A DNA stretch of 64,000 bases, taken from Bdellovibrionales bacterium (GTDB lineage Bacteria > Pseudomonadota > Alphaproteobacteria > UBA9219). The stretch spans positions 97,327 to 161,326 of the forward strand of contig JBAZRW010000004.1 of assembly GCA_041662785.1 (NCBI GenBank), written 5' to 3'. Shown one piece after another: positions 1 to 7,122 of the stretch (positions within the stretch are counted from its first letter, which is position 1; every line of letters starts with the position of its first letter). The translations under genes were made by a program, and so were the position numbers. The notes below the pieces were generated by a model, which made no database searches, was not told the origin of the DNA, and saw only the letters and a program-made list of their open reading frames with translations.

Positions 1-2
1 GC

Positions 3-314
3 GGCAAAGATGTTCTGATGGGGGCCTCGGGCCGCGATTTTACGGTGCGCTGGCATATCCACCCCGATGTGAACGTGATGCTGGCGCAAGGCGGCGGCTC
101 GGCGTTGCTTCGCACGCCTTCGGGCAGCGGGTGGCGCTTTCGGGTTCATGGAAGGTTTGGAGAAGGATTAGGGCTGGAGGCAAGCGTCTATTGCGCTCAC
201 GGGGCTCCTCGTCGTACGCTCCAGTTGTTTGTGACGGGGCGGACAACCGAGGAGCCGTTGTTTGTGGAATGGACGCTAACCCGCGAAAAAACAAAGAAAG
301 GCAGTCGGGCATGA
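3..314 (+). CDS. C-terminal fragment of heparinase II/III-like protein (5' end outside window)
   Basis: The reading frame is open from the left edge to the TGA at 312-314, giving the last 103 residues. The fragment carries HPDVNVMLAQGGGSALLR, then GSGWRFR, GLEASVY and RRTLQLFV, a beta-rich pattern typical of the C-terminal domain of heparinase II/III-family proteins of alphaproteobacteria. Those are usually 500-600 residue polysaccharide lyase-like proteins of unproven substrate. The catalytic alpha/alpha barrel lies outside the window. The stop overlaps the ATG of the next gene (ATGA), so the two are probably co-transcribed and translationally coupled. The family call rests on pattern memory of the C-terminal region only. 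Confidence 0.6.
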   Translation, partial: GKDVLMGASGRDFTVRWHIHPDVNVMLAQGGGSALLRTPSGSGWRFRVHGRFGEGLGLEASVYCAHGAPRRTLQLFVTGRTTEEPLFVEWTLTREKTKKGSRA

Positions 315-949
315 AAACGATTTCTTTAAAGACCAGTCAGCGTGGGTTCTCTCTGACAGAAACGGCCATTGTTTTTGGCGTGATAGGGTTAGTTCTGGCG
401 GCCATTTGGGCGACAGCCAGTGTCGTGCGTGAGCGGCAACCCATTCAAGACACGGTTCAGCTTGTGACCGAAATTGCCAACAATGTGCGTGGCGTTTATT
501 CGGGTTTTTCCAACTCTACGGCCGCGCCCCCGTCGACGCCGAGTGCGCAGGTTGCCGCTGGTCTTTTTCCTGACAGTGTCGTCAATAAGGCTGAGGATGA
601 TACCATCAATGCATGGGGTGGGACGTTTTTAATCCAGTTTCCTGCTGCGCCGCGCTATGGCTTTTCGATTGAGATGACCTTGCCCGCCACGATGGACAAA
701 ACCGATAGGCTTACAGCTTGTCTTGGGATGATTACGCGCTTACCTGCCACGGCGACGAATTATGGGGGTGGCTTTGCGGGGTCGCTTCCATCAGGATTGG
801 TCGCGATTGACCCTACGCAAAATAATTCTCCTTCTCTTGCTTTTGTTCGCAATGGCGGGGCATGGGTGCCTGTCACGAAAAAAAGCGTCAATCAGATTAC
901 GACTGATACGACGGACTGCACTGGCGTCGCATTTTATTATAAGCTTTAG
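311..949 (+). CDS. Type IV pilin/pseudopilin-like protein
   Basis: This 212-residue protein starts at the ATG that overlaps the previous stop; the frame is open further upstream, but that part covers the end of the preceding gene. It begins with a short basic leader (MKTISLKTSQRG) followed by FSLTETAIVFGVIGLVL, a class III prepilin signature: cleavage after Gly, N-methylated Phe, Glu at +5 and a hydrophobic helix. The rest is a Thr/Ala/Pro-rich globular part with a Cys pair (about residues 137 and 205) that could form the D-loop disulphide seen in pilins. Prepilin peptidase and pilus assembly genes are not in the window. It could be a minor pilin, a type II secretion pseudopilin or a PilS-like major pilin. 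Confidence 0.65.
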   Translation: MKTISLKTSQRGFSLTETAIVFGVIGLVLAAIWATASVVRERQPIQDTVQLVTEIANNVRGVYSGFSNSTAAPPSTPSAQVAAGLFPDSVVNKAEDDTINAWGGTFLIQFPAAPRYGFSIEMTLPATMDKTDRLTACLGMITRLPATATNYGGGFAGSLPSGLVAIDPTQNNSPSLAFVRNGGAWVPVTKKSVNQITTDTTDCTGVAFYYKL

Positions 950-1506
950 ACGTTTTTTCGTCATCCCGCGCCCCTCTACGCCCTTCGGGCTTCGCGGGGC
1001 AGGCAGCGGATGGCGCGGAAGCGTCATACCAACCGCTATAATAAACGACACATGGACGGACGAACCCACTGCGTCATCCCGCTGACCCTGCTTCGCTCTG
1101 ACGAGCTTCGCAGGGCTGAAGCCTAGCCCGGCGAAGCTGCGGAGCAGCGTAGACGGGAAAGCGGGATCCAGCGCCGCGCCCCGTGTCAAGCACGGGGCAG
1201 GCTAGCGCGGCATAATACCAAAAAGCGAATGAAGTGACTCGTAGAGAAAAAACAAACGGGATTCCCGCTTTGCCCTTTCGCCCGCCGCAAGTGCGGTGGG
1301 ACGAGGGCGCGGGAATGACGGTGTTTTTTATGGCGATATTTCCCTTTAGCGTCATCCCCGCGAAAGCGGGGATCCCGTTTTTCTTGTTGTTTTTGCGTGT
1401 CAGTTCATAGGCGGATTGGTATAAGACTCTTATGCGCCGTGGACATGGCGCGACTGGATACCGGCCTTCGCCGGTATGACGGAAAAAGACCTTAATAAAA
1501 TGGGCT
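950..1506. repeat. Intergenic cluster of palindromic CGTCAT...ATGACG repeats
   Basis: No gene is supported in these 557 bases, which are filled by several copies of one repeat family. Half-units begin with CGTCAT at 959, 1022 and 1072. A long right-hand half ends in ATGACGGTGTTT at 1315-1326. A complete unit runs from CGTCAT at 1350 to ATGACG at 1481. The first 31 bases of that unit (1350-1380) are identical to the inverted repeat that flanks the GIY-YIG gene at 63613-63643. Each half is a hairpin built on GTCATCCCCGCGAAAGCGGG-type sequence followed by GATCC. ORFs crossing this region are products of the repeats. The cluster may also act as a bidirectional terminator between convergent genes. 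Confidence 0.85.
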
Positions 1507-2379
1507 TTAGACGCTTCCGTTTTCGCGTTCTTCCATGCGCTCATAGTGGCGCAGATAGCGATCCGTGATCAGCTCGGTACGAAAGATAATGCACACGTCA
1601 ATCGTGTTGAACTGTTGATCGATGTACGCGCCGTCGCCAATGGCGCAGCCCACGCGCAGATAGCCCTTGATCAAGGGCGGCAGGGCGGCAAGGCCCGCTT
1701 TGGGATCCAGCTTGACGATATTGTTAAACTCTAGGCTGTCCAGCGCGGCTTCGGGATCAAAGGCTTCCTTGGGCAGGCGGTTCATCTCCACATACACATC
1801 CGGCAAAGCGCGGGCGCGAAGCGCGGGCGGCGCTAGGTGATAGTGATACAAATAGGATAACGCGATCTTGTGGTCTTCGGGATCGGTTCCGTGAAGGCTG
1901 GCGCAGCCGAACATCAGTTTGATGTTGTGGCGGAACATATAGGCGGCAAGGCCTTTCCACAAAATGTTCATCACAATGCCCGTGCGATAATCCTTATGAA
2001 TGCACGAGCGACCCAGCTCTAGAATCTCGCCCTCATAGTTAAGCAGGGGGGTGATATCAAACTCGCTGGCGGAATAGAACGCGCCGTTCTTGGCTGCGGC
2101 CTCGCGGCGGATCAGGCGATAGGTTCCCACAACTTTCCGCTCGGCCTCTAGCGCGTTGTCGATAACCAGCAAATGTTCACAGTAATCGTCCATAGCATCG
2201 AAGTCGCGCCTTTGCGCCTCAACCTCTGGGGAGGGACGTGCGCCCATCTCTTCGAAAAAGACTTGATAGCGAAGCTTTTGGGCGGCGATGATTTCTTGGG
2301 GGGATTCCGCCATCCTGACTTGAAGGGAGCCAACGGTCAGGTCTTTTTCAAGCAAGGCGAGAAGTTTTTCTTGGCGCAT
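1507..2379 (-). CDS. OlsB-type ornithine N-alpha-acyltransferase (GNAT, hemolysin-like family)
   Basis: The protein has 290 residues, a normal length for OlsB. It likely transfers a 3-hydroxyacyl group from acyl-ACP to ornithine, the first step of phosphate-free ornithine lipid synthesis in the inner membrane. Recognisable blocks are LRYQVFFEEMGA near residue 37, YRLI near residue 107, and ILELGRSCIHKDYRTGIVMN (about 138-157), where OlsB proteins bind the acyl donor, followed by LMFGCASLHG. AAGGAT lies 6 bases before the ATG. The partner olsA acyltransferase is not in the window, so this could also be a related acyltransferase annotated as hemolysin. It is a single gene between repeat clusters. 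Confidence 0.75.
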   Translation of the reverse strand: MRQEKLLALLEKDLTVGSLQVRMAESPQEIIAAQKLRYQVFFEEMGARPSPEVEAQRRDFDAMDDYCEHLLVIDNALEAERKVVGTYRLIRREAAAKNGAFYSASEFDITPLLNYEGEILELGRSCIHKDYRTGIVMNILWKGLAAYMFRHNIKLMFGCASLHGTDPEDHKIALSYLYHYHLAPPALRARALPDVYVEMNRLPKEAFDPEAALDSLEFNNIVKLDPKAGLAALPPLIKGYLRVGCAIGDGAYIDQQFNTIDVCIIFRTELITDRYLRHYERMEERENGSV

Positions 2380-2534
2380 AACTATCCTTTGTCAGGCGAT
2401 GGAATCGGAGCTGGGATCAATAAAAAAAGCGCCCGCTTTCTATATCATGGGCGTTCGCGTGGCGCAAAGCCTGAAAAGGAACAGAGGTCTGATGTTCCAA
2501 ACTGCCTTAAAAAACAAGGGCCTTGCATGAAAAT

Positions 2535-2699
2535 AGACCTCTTGCATAACCTTTAAGAACCATGTCATGCCCGCCCCCGCCTTCGCGAGGACAGGCTCCG
2601 GCGGGCATCTAGGGGGTTCAACACCCAAGTTTATCGCCCAGTCCCCTAGACCCCCGCCTGCGGGGGGGGGGGACAAAAAATGGGTTACGCAAGAGGTCT
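2535..2699. mobile_element. MITE-like element with 17-bp terminal inverted repeats
   Basis: AGACCTCTTGCATAACC at 2535-2551 is matched in reverse complement at 2683-2699 with one mismatch. The 165-bp span contains a GC-rich interior and an uninterrupted run of 11 G (2662-2672). No transposase is encoded. Terminal sequences of this style occur in IS5-like elements, so a non-autonomous derivative is plausible. The flanking bases are AT-rich and a target duplication is not clear. Confidence 0.5.
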
Positions 2700-2741
2700 T
2701 ATCTAAACGGAAACTGCTCTAGTGGTGGAAACGACAGGAGA

Positions 2742-2814
2742 TGGATCCCCCTGCGCTGCTTCGCAGCTTCGGCGCGACAGGTTGCCGCGCTCCCGTTGGT
2801 CGCTCGCAATGACG
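2742..2814. repeat. Half-unit of the CGTCAT...ATGACG palindromic repeat
   Basis: Starts with GGATCCCCCTGCGC and ends in GCTCGCAATGACG, the same ending as the unit at 9123-9250. It lies between olsB and mucR. Confidence 0.6.
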
Positions 2815-2867
2815 GGAGATATTATGGAAATTACTCGATTTGGCTATAAAGTGCTGCCCGCCGCTGT

Positions 2868-3320
2868 TTAGGCTGCCTTCTTACCGGTGCGACGCGCTGT
2901 GCCAAGGCCGATTTGCTTGGCCAGCTTGCTTCGCTGCTTGGCGTAGTTGGGCGCGACCATGGGGTAATCGGCGCCAAGGCCCCAGCGCTCGCGATATTGT
3001 TCAGGGGTCATGTTGTAGGCGGTCTTTAGGTGACGCTTGAGCATCTTCAGTTTTTTGCCGTCTTCAAGACAAACAATGTATTCCGGCATCACCGATTTGC
3101 GAACGGGAACGGCAGGATCGGGACGCGCTTCGGGCGCGGCGATGTTCGCGCCAAGGCGCGACAGGTTTTGATAGATAGTCGCCATCACGGCAGGAAGCTC
3201 GGCGGCGCTGACGGTGTTGTGGCCGACATAGGCGGCAATAATCTGAGCGGCCAAAGTCAAAACTTTTTCGTTGCTGGCGATCTCGCCGCTTGATTTTTCA
3301 ACGGCATGTTTCTCGGACAT
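2868..3320 (-). CDS. mucR: MucR/Ros-family transcriptional regulator lacking canonical zinc ligands
   Basis: The start chosen is the ATG at 3320, preceded by GAGGAG; an ATG five codons upstream has no such site. The 150-residue product is a cytoplasmic DNA-binding protein of the Ros/MucR family, which controls exopolysaccharide, motility and cell-cycle genes in alphaproteobacteria. The N-terminal half (about residues 16-60) is the helical oligomerisation region. The finger is YIVCLEDGKKLKMLKRHLKT followed by AYNMTPEQYRERWGL and YPMVAPNYAKQR. In Ros the metal ligands are Cys-x2-Cys and two His. Here the second Cys is Asp87 and the second His position reads Ala101-Tyr102, leaving only Cys84 and His97. 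The fold may be held without zinc, as reported for some Mesorhizobium homologues. It is a single gene. Confidence 0.9.
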   Translation of the reverse strand: MSEKHAVEKSSGEIASNEKVLTLAAQIIAAYVGHNTVSAAELPAVMATIYQNLSRLGANIAAPEARPDPAVPVRKSVMPEYIVCLEDGKKLKMLKRHLKTAYNMTPEQYRERWGLGADYPMVAPNYAKQRSKLAKQIGLGTARRTGKKAA

Positions 3321-3481
3321 TATAACTCTCCTCAATAGGGCAAAGGTCGAATCTTAGGCGCTTTTACGGCGCGGGTGCAGATGTATGCCTCCCGTTTGTC
3401 TTTGTTGTCAAGGGCGGGAAGGGCACTATTTCTGCCCTTTTATTAAAAGGACTAATCAAGAAAAGGGAGAAAGAAAAAGAA

Positions 3482-4165
3482 TTATTGTATTACGGCTAAT
3501 AATCCGTCTTTTAATTCACAGGCGTGATCCATGCGTGCCGCCAGCGCGTGATTGTGGGTGGCCATGAGCAAACCAAGGCCTTGATGGCTGACAAGGTCTT
3601 GCAAGATGGCAAAGACATGATCGGCCGTGTGGGGATCAAGGTTGCCCGTTGGTTCATCCGCAATCAAAAGGGCGGGGCGATTGGCTAAGGCGCGGGCGAT
3701 GGCGATGCGTTGTTGCTCACCGCCCGAAAGCTGCGAGGGGCGATGACTGGCGCGGGCGCTTAAGTCGATGAGGGACAAAAGTTCATCGGCGCGTTTGCCT
3801 GCATCCTGTCGCTTCACACCCGCGATCATCTGGGGGAGCATGATGTTTTCACGCGCCGTAAATTCGGGCAGCAAATGATGATATTGATAGACGAAGCCGA
3901 TGGCTTGCCGCCTAAGCGCGGTGCGTCCTTCGTCGCCAAGACTGTCTGCCTTTTGTCCGTCGATCAAAATTGCGCCTTCATCCGGCTTTTCCAAAAGCCC
4001 CGCGATTTGCAAAAGCGTGGATTTGCCAGAGCCGGACGGGCCGATCAGGGCAACTTTCTCGCCACGCTCGATGGTCAGTTGGCAACCGCGCAGAACATCC
4101 AGCTTGCCTTCGCCTTGCGTAAAGCTGCGGCGAATGTCTTGAAGGTGAAGGGCGGGACTACTCAT
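3482..4165 (-). CDS. lolD: Lipoprotein-releasing system ATP-binding protein LolD
   Basis: The 227-residue ABC ATPase starts at the ATG overlapping the lolC stop by 8 bases (ATGAGTAG); longer starts would lie inside lolC. It shows Walker A GPSGSGKS, Q-loop VYQYHHLLPEF, signature LSGGEQQR, Walker B ALLIADEP and the switch His in MATHNH. LolD powers extraction of mature lipoproteins from the inner membrane and their handover to LolA. It belongs to the MacB/LolD group, and the LolC/E-type permease directly upstream supports LolD over MacB. The gene ends the operon. Confidence 0.93.
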   Translation of the reverse strand: MSSPALHLQDIRRSFTQGEGKLDVLRGCQLTIERGEKVALIGPSGSGKSTLLQIAGLLEKPDEGAILIDGQKADSLGDEGRTALRRQAIGFVYQYHHLLPEFTARENIMLPQMIAGVKRQDAGKRADELLSLIDLSARASHRPSQLSGGEQQRIAIARALANRPALLIADEPTGNLDPHTADHVFAILQDLVSHQGLGLLMATHNHALAARMDHACELKDGLLAVIQ

Positions 4166-5414
4166 AGCGCAAAGCCTCCACGGGGTCGAGACGCGCCGCC
4201 CGCCAAGAGGGATAGAGCGTAGCAAGGAAGGAAAGCGTTAACGCCATGACGGCAACCTGCGTGACCTCACCCCAGTCCAGAACGGCGGGCAGGTGCGAGA
4301 GAAAATAAATCTCAGCCGAAAACAAATCGGTTCCCGTCATTTTCTGCAAGGCTTGACGAATAAACTCGATATTTTTGGCAAAGGCGATGCCCAAAGCAAG
4401 GCCAACGCCTGTTCCCAAAACGCCGATGGACGCGCCCGCTAAAAAGAAGATACGCATGACCATGCCGCGCGTTGCGCCCATGGTGCGCAGGATCGCGATG
4501 TCGTGGCCTTTGTCTTTGACCAGCATAATCAGGCCAGAGATAATGTTAAACGCGGCCACCAGAATGATGAGGGTGAGGATGAGGAACATCACGTTCTTTT
4601 CTACCTGAAGCGCGGTGAAGAAGCTGGAGTGGCTTTGCTGCCAATCCAAAAGGCGCGTGGGTGTGCTGCCCAGCGCCTCAACAACCGCCATCTTCGTATG
4701 ATCGAATTTGTAGGGCTGCGTGATGAAAATCTCTAGCGCCGTTATGCCGCCAAACGTGCGGAAGAACGTCTGGGCTTCTTGCAAGGGCATAAAGACAAAG
4801 CCGTTGTCATATTCATACATGCCCACGTCAAAAATCACGCCGATGGGGTACGCCTTCATGCGCGGGGCCGAGCCGAACACCGTCGCCTTACTGGTGGGGG
4901 AAATGAGAGTCAGGCTGTCGCCGACATGAAGGCCAAGGCGCTGTGCCATGCGTGCGCCAATCGCGATCTTGTCGCCGTTAAAATTGGCCAGCGAGCCTTC
5001 GGCGATATGCGTTTTGATAATAGTGCGACTCGCAAAGACCTCTGGCAAAATGCCGCGCACCATCGCGCCCGATGCTTCGCCTCTGGCTGTCACCAGCGCT
5101 TGTCCCTCGACGGAAGGCGACACTTCCAAAACTTGCGGCACGGCGCGGATTTTGGCGGCCAGCGCGTCATAGTCCGTGAGGGGGAGGCCGTCTTGGCTAT
5201 ACACATTCAGATGGCCGTTTAGACCAAGGACGCGGTCGAATAATTCGGCGCGAAAGCCGTTCATCACCGCCATCACAATGATGAGCGTGGCCACGCCAAG
5301 CCCGATGCCCAGCAGCGAAAACCAGCTAATGACCGAGATAAAACCCTCTTGCCGCCTTGCGCGCAAATAGCGAAAGGCCACCATGGTTTCAAAGGGGGAG
5401 AAAGGGGTCATCAT
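4158..5414 (-). CDS. lolC: Lipoprotein-releasing ABC transporter permease (LolC/LolE family)
   Basis: The 418-residue inner-membrane permease opens with FETMVAFRYLRARRQEGFIS and a first membrane helix (about residues 24-50), followed by the MNGFRAELFDRVLGLNGH motif of the LolC/E family and a large periplasmic domain to about residue 265. Three more helices lie in the C-terminal third, which ends in the FtsX-like YPSWRAARLDPVEALRYE. Alphaproteobacteria generally encode one LolC/E-type permease that pairs with itself. ATG codons at 5414 and 5411 are both possible starts. It overlaps lolD and lies downstream of the restriction-modification insertion that separates it from proS. Confidence 0.92.
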   Translation of the reverse strand: MMTPFSPFETMVAFRYLRARRQEGFISVISWFSLLGIGLGVATLIIVMAVMNGFRAELFDRVLGLNGHLNVYSQDGLPLTDYDALAAKIRAVPQVLEVSPSVEGQALVTARGEASGAMVRGILPEVFASRTIIKTHIAEGSLANFNGDKIAIGARMAQRLGLHVGDSLTLISPTSKATVFGSAPRMKAYPIGVIFDVGMYEYDNGFVFMPLQEAQTFFRTFGGITALEIFITQPYKFDHTKMAVVEALGSTPTRLLDWQQSHSSFFTALQVEKNVMFLILTLIILVAAFNIISGLIMLVKDKGHDIAILRTMGATRGMVMRIFFLAGASIGVLGTGVGLALGIAFAKNIEFIRQALQKMTGTDLFSAEIYFLSHLPAVLDWGEVTQVAVMALTLSFLATLYPSWRAARLDPVEALRYE

Positions 5415-5448
5415 GTGATAAATCCAGCGAGTTCAAGGGGGCTTATGC

Positions 5449-5982
5449 TTAGTTCCCGTTCTTAAATTTATATGAAAACTTTTCAATTTCAGTTTTGAAA
5501 TTGGAAATCTCATGCAAGTGGCTGGGGGTTTTTGTGAGTTTATAAGAAGCGTTTGCCTTTTTCTCCATGCTAACCAAATTTCCTGCTTTGCCTGTAACAA
5601 CATCGGCTTTTGACCAGACACCAAAGTACAAATTTGCTGGGCACACACCCAAACATAGCAATGCTTGATATTCTCGATGGTATCTAATGTGATTGAATTG
5701 AAAGTGATTGCTCGTATCTTCAGTGGCTGTTTTTAATTCAAATTCAATGTCATTAATTTTAATATCCCAAGGGCTTTGTGAAAGTCGTTTTCCATTGGAA
5801 TTCAGGGGAAATGAACATGGGATGATTAATTGGGCACACAATCTTTCTATAAAGGTTTGACCGACACTTCCCACCTTTGTATTGTTAATTGTTTTAATTT
5901 TTCCCAAAATGGCGCCATCCCATTTTTTTTCATTATCGAACTCTGTCAACACAGAAGCAAATAGGCCTATAAAATCACACAT
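5449..5982 (-). CDS. Putative Type II restriction endonuclease (PD-(D/E)xK-like)
   Basis: The 177-residue protein lies directly after an adenine methyltransferase gene and overlaps it by 8 bases (ATGTGTGA), the arrangement expected for a restriction-modification pair. The segment WDIKINDIEFELKTATED near residues 90-107 has the Asp...Glu-x-Lys spacing of a PD-(D/E)xK nuclease core. It is followed by FQFNHIRYHREYQALLCLGV, a pattern seen in several Type II enzymes. The region is clearly richer in A+T than its neighbours and uses AT-rich codons, which suggests recent transfer. The recognition sequence cannot be inferred. A few enzymes of other fates share this fold, so the main support is position. 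Confidence 0.65.
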   Translation of the reverse strand: MCDFIGLFASVLTEFDNEKKWDGAILGKIKTINNTKVGSVGQTFIERLCAQLIIPCSFPLNSNGKRLSQSPWDIKINDIEFELKTATEDTSNHFQFNHIRYHREYQALLCLGVCPANLYFGVWSKADVVTGKAGNLVSMEKKANASYKLTKTPSHLHEISNFKTEIEKFSYKFKNGN

Positions 5983-6982
5983 CTGTAAACCCCGCTTCTG
6001 TTAGAACGGCCCTAATATGACACATGCTTATATGACGACAATTATGGCTAGCAAGATTACTGTGTTTTTTCCAGTCGGCCTTGCGAAGGATTTTTATAAT
6101 CTCGCGTTTTTTCTTCTTAATAACCATCCCATAACCACACACATATCGGACTTGGTCAAAACTAGTAACAAGAGTTGGAGGATTGGTATAAAAAGTCCGT
6201 TGCAAAAAGAAATCAGCTTCACTTAATCTTGTTTGCCCACAAAGACGTTCTTTCCTCATATCTACGGTGAATAAGTCAATATATTGATCACAAGTTTTTG
6301 GGGCAGGTTTAGTGTTTCCTTCCTTGCGTGCCCATATTTGCCATAGAGCATTAACTTTGACGCTTTTCCCATCAACGCTCACAAAACTATCGGGTGGCAA
6401 TGGCGAAGAGTGAATAAGGTTTAGTCCTTTCACCCTATCCTGTACATTGCTTTTCCCCCTGCTTTGAAAGGCCATAGGAACGATAAACCCAACGTAATCA
6501 GAAAACAAGGACGCGTGATTTAGAAAGGCCAACGCAAGCCAAGCCCTATACCCGAAGGGGGGGTTTCCTATAGAGGCATAGCGATAGCCGTTCTTTTTAG
6601 GCCCCCACGAGAGAAAGTCGCTTAAGATAAATTCTGGCCTATAATTGAAAACATCAATTCCAATACGACGATCATCTGGCAATAAATCATAAAAAGCCCC
6701 AAGACCAGCAGAAGGCTCTACAAACTTATAATGAGATATGTCTTCGCCCTGTGCGTTCATGTGCTTTATCAAAGATTTCCAGCATTTTTCTGCAACATCT
6801 GGACGCGTGAAAAATTGATCTAATCCTACATTCTCAACGTCAACCCATGTGGGTATATAATCACTGTTTTTCCATGCCTTGTTTCGAATTTTTACGGCAA
6901 CATCAAGTTCATTTGGTTTGTTAATTTGATGGCCCCGAATTTTGGAGGTAATTTGATCAAGCATCGTGGGCTGAAAGGACAT
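5975..6982 (-). CDS. N6-adenine DNA methyltransferase (Type II modification enzyme)
   Basis: The start at 6982 (MSFQPTMLDQ) is preceded by GAAAG; the open frame reaches 7078, but the extra 32 residues look like leader translation. The 335-residue product shows the SAM-binding motif FVEPSAGLGAFYDLLP (about residues 88-103) and catalytic motif IV as GNPPFGY (about 140-146), the NPP[FY] signature of N6-adenine methyltransferases. It should protect host DNA against the nuclease encoded just downstream. AT-rich composition, the convergent break with the proS/lolC cluster and the overlap with the endonuclease gene support a horizontally acquired module. No controller (C) gene is visible. Confidence 0.82.
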   Translation of the reverse strand: MSFQPTMLDQITSKIRGHQINKPNELDVAVKIRNKAWKNSDYIPTWVDVENVGLDQFFTRPDVAEKCWKSLIKHMNAQGEDISHYKFVEPSAGLGAFYDLLPDDRRIGIDVFNYRPEFILSDFLSWGPKKNGYRYASIGNPPFGYRAWLALAFLNHASLFSDYVGFIVPMAFQSRGKSNVQDRVKGLNLIHSSPLPPDSFVSVDGKSVKVNALWQIWARKEGNTKPAPKTCDQYIDLFTVDMRKERLCGQTRLSEADFFLQRTFYTNPPTLVTSFDQVRYVCGYGMVIKKKKREIIKILRKADWKKHSNLASHNCRHISMCHIRAVLTEAGFTDV

Positions 6983-7122
6983 AACAAACTTTCCTATGCT
7001 GTAAGGGGGGCTTGATAAGCAAGGCGTTAACCGAAAGATGTTTCTTTTTAACTTTCGATTCGACGTACAGTATGCCACTCAACATTCTTATCGTTAAGTT
7101 AATTTTTTTCTAAATGCCCATC

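Larger units (their letters stand above)
2380..2867. other. Intergenic region with MITE-like element and a repeat half-unit
   Basis: No convincing gene lies in these 488 bases between olsB and mucR. Two structures account for much of it: a roughly 165-bp element with terminal inverted repeats (2535-2699) and a half-unit of the palindromic repeat ending in ATGACG at 2809-2814. The first 150 bases should hold the olsB promoter. Small ORFs crossing it have no family pattern. Confidence 0.6.

Noticed and set aside
131..310. N-terminal extension of the pseudopilin-like gene
   Set aside because: It overlaps the end of the heparinase-like gene; the prepilin leader places the start at 311.
950..1506. 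CRISPR array
   Set aside because: Repeats are palindromic hairpins of varied length at irregular spacing, with no uniform spacers and no cas genes.
1074..1544. 156-codon minus-strand open frame
   Set aside because: Composed almost entirely of palindromic repeats.
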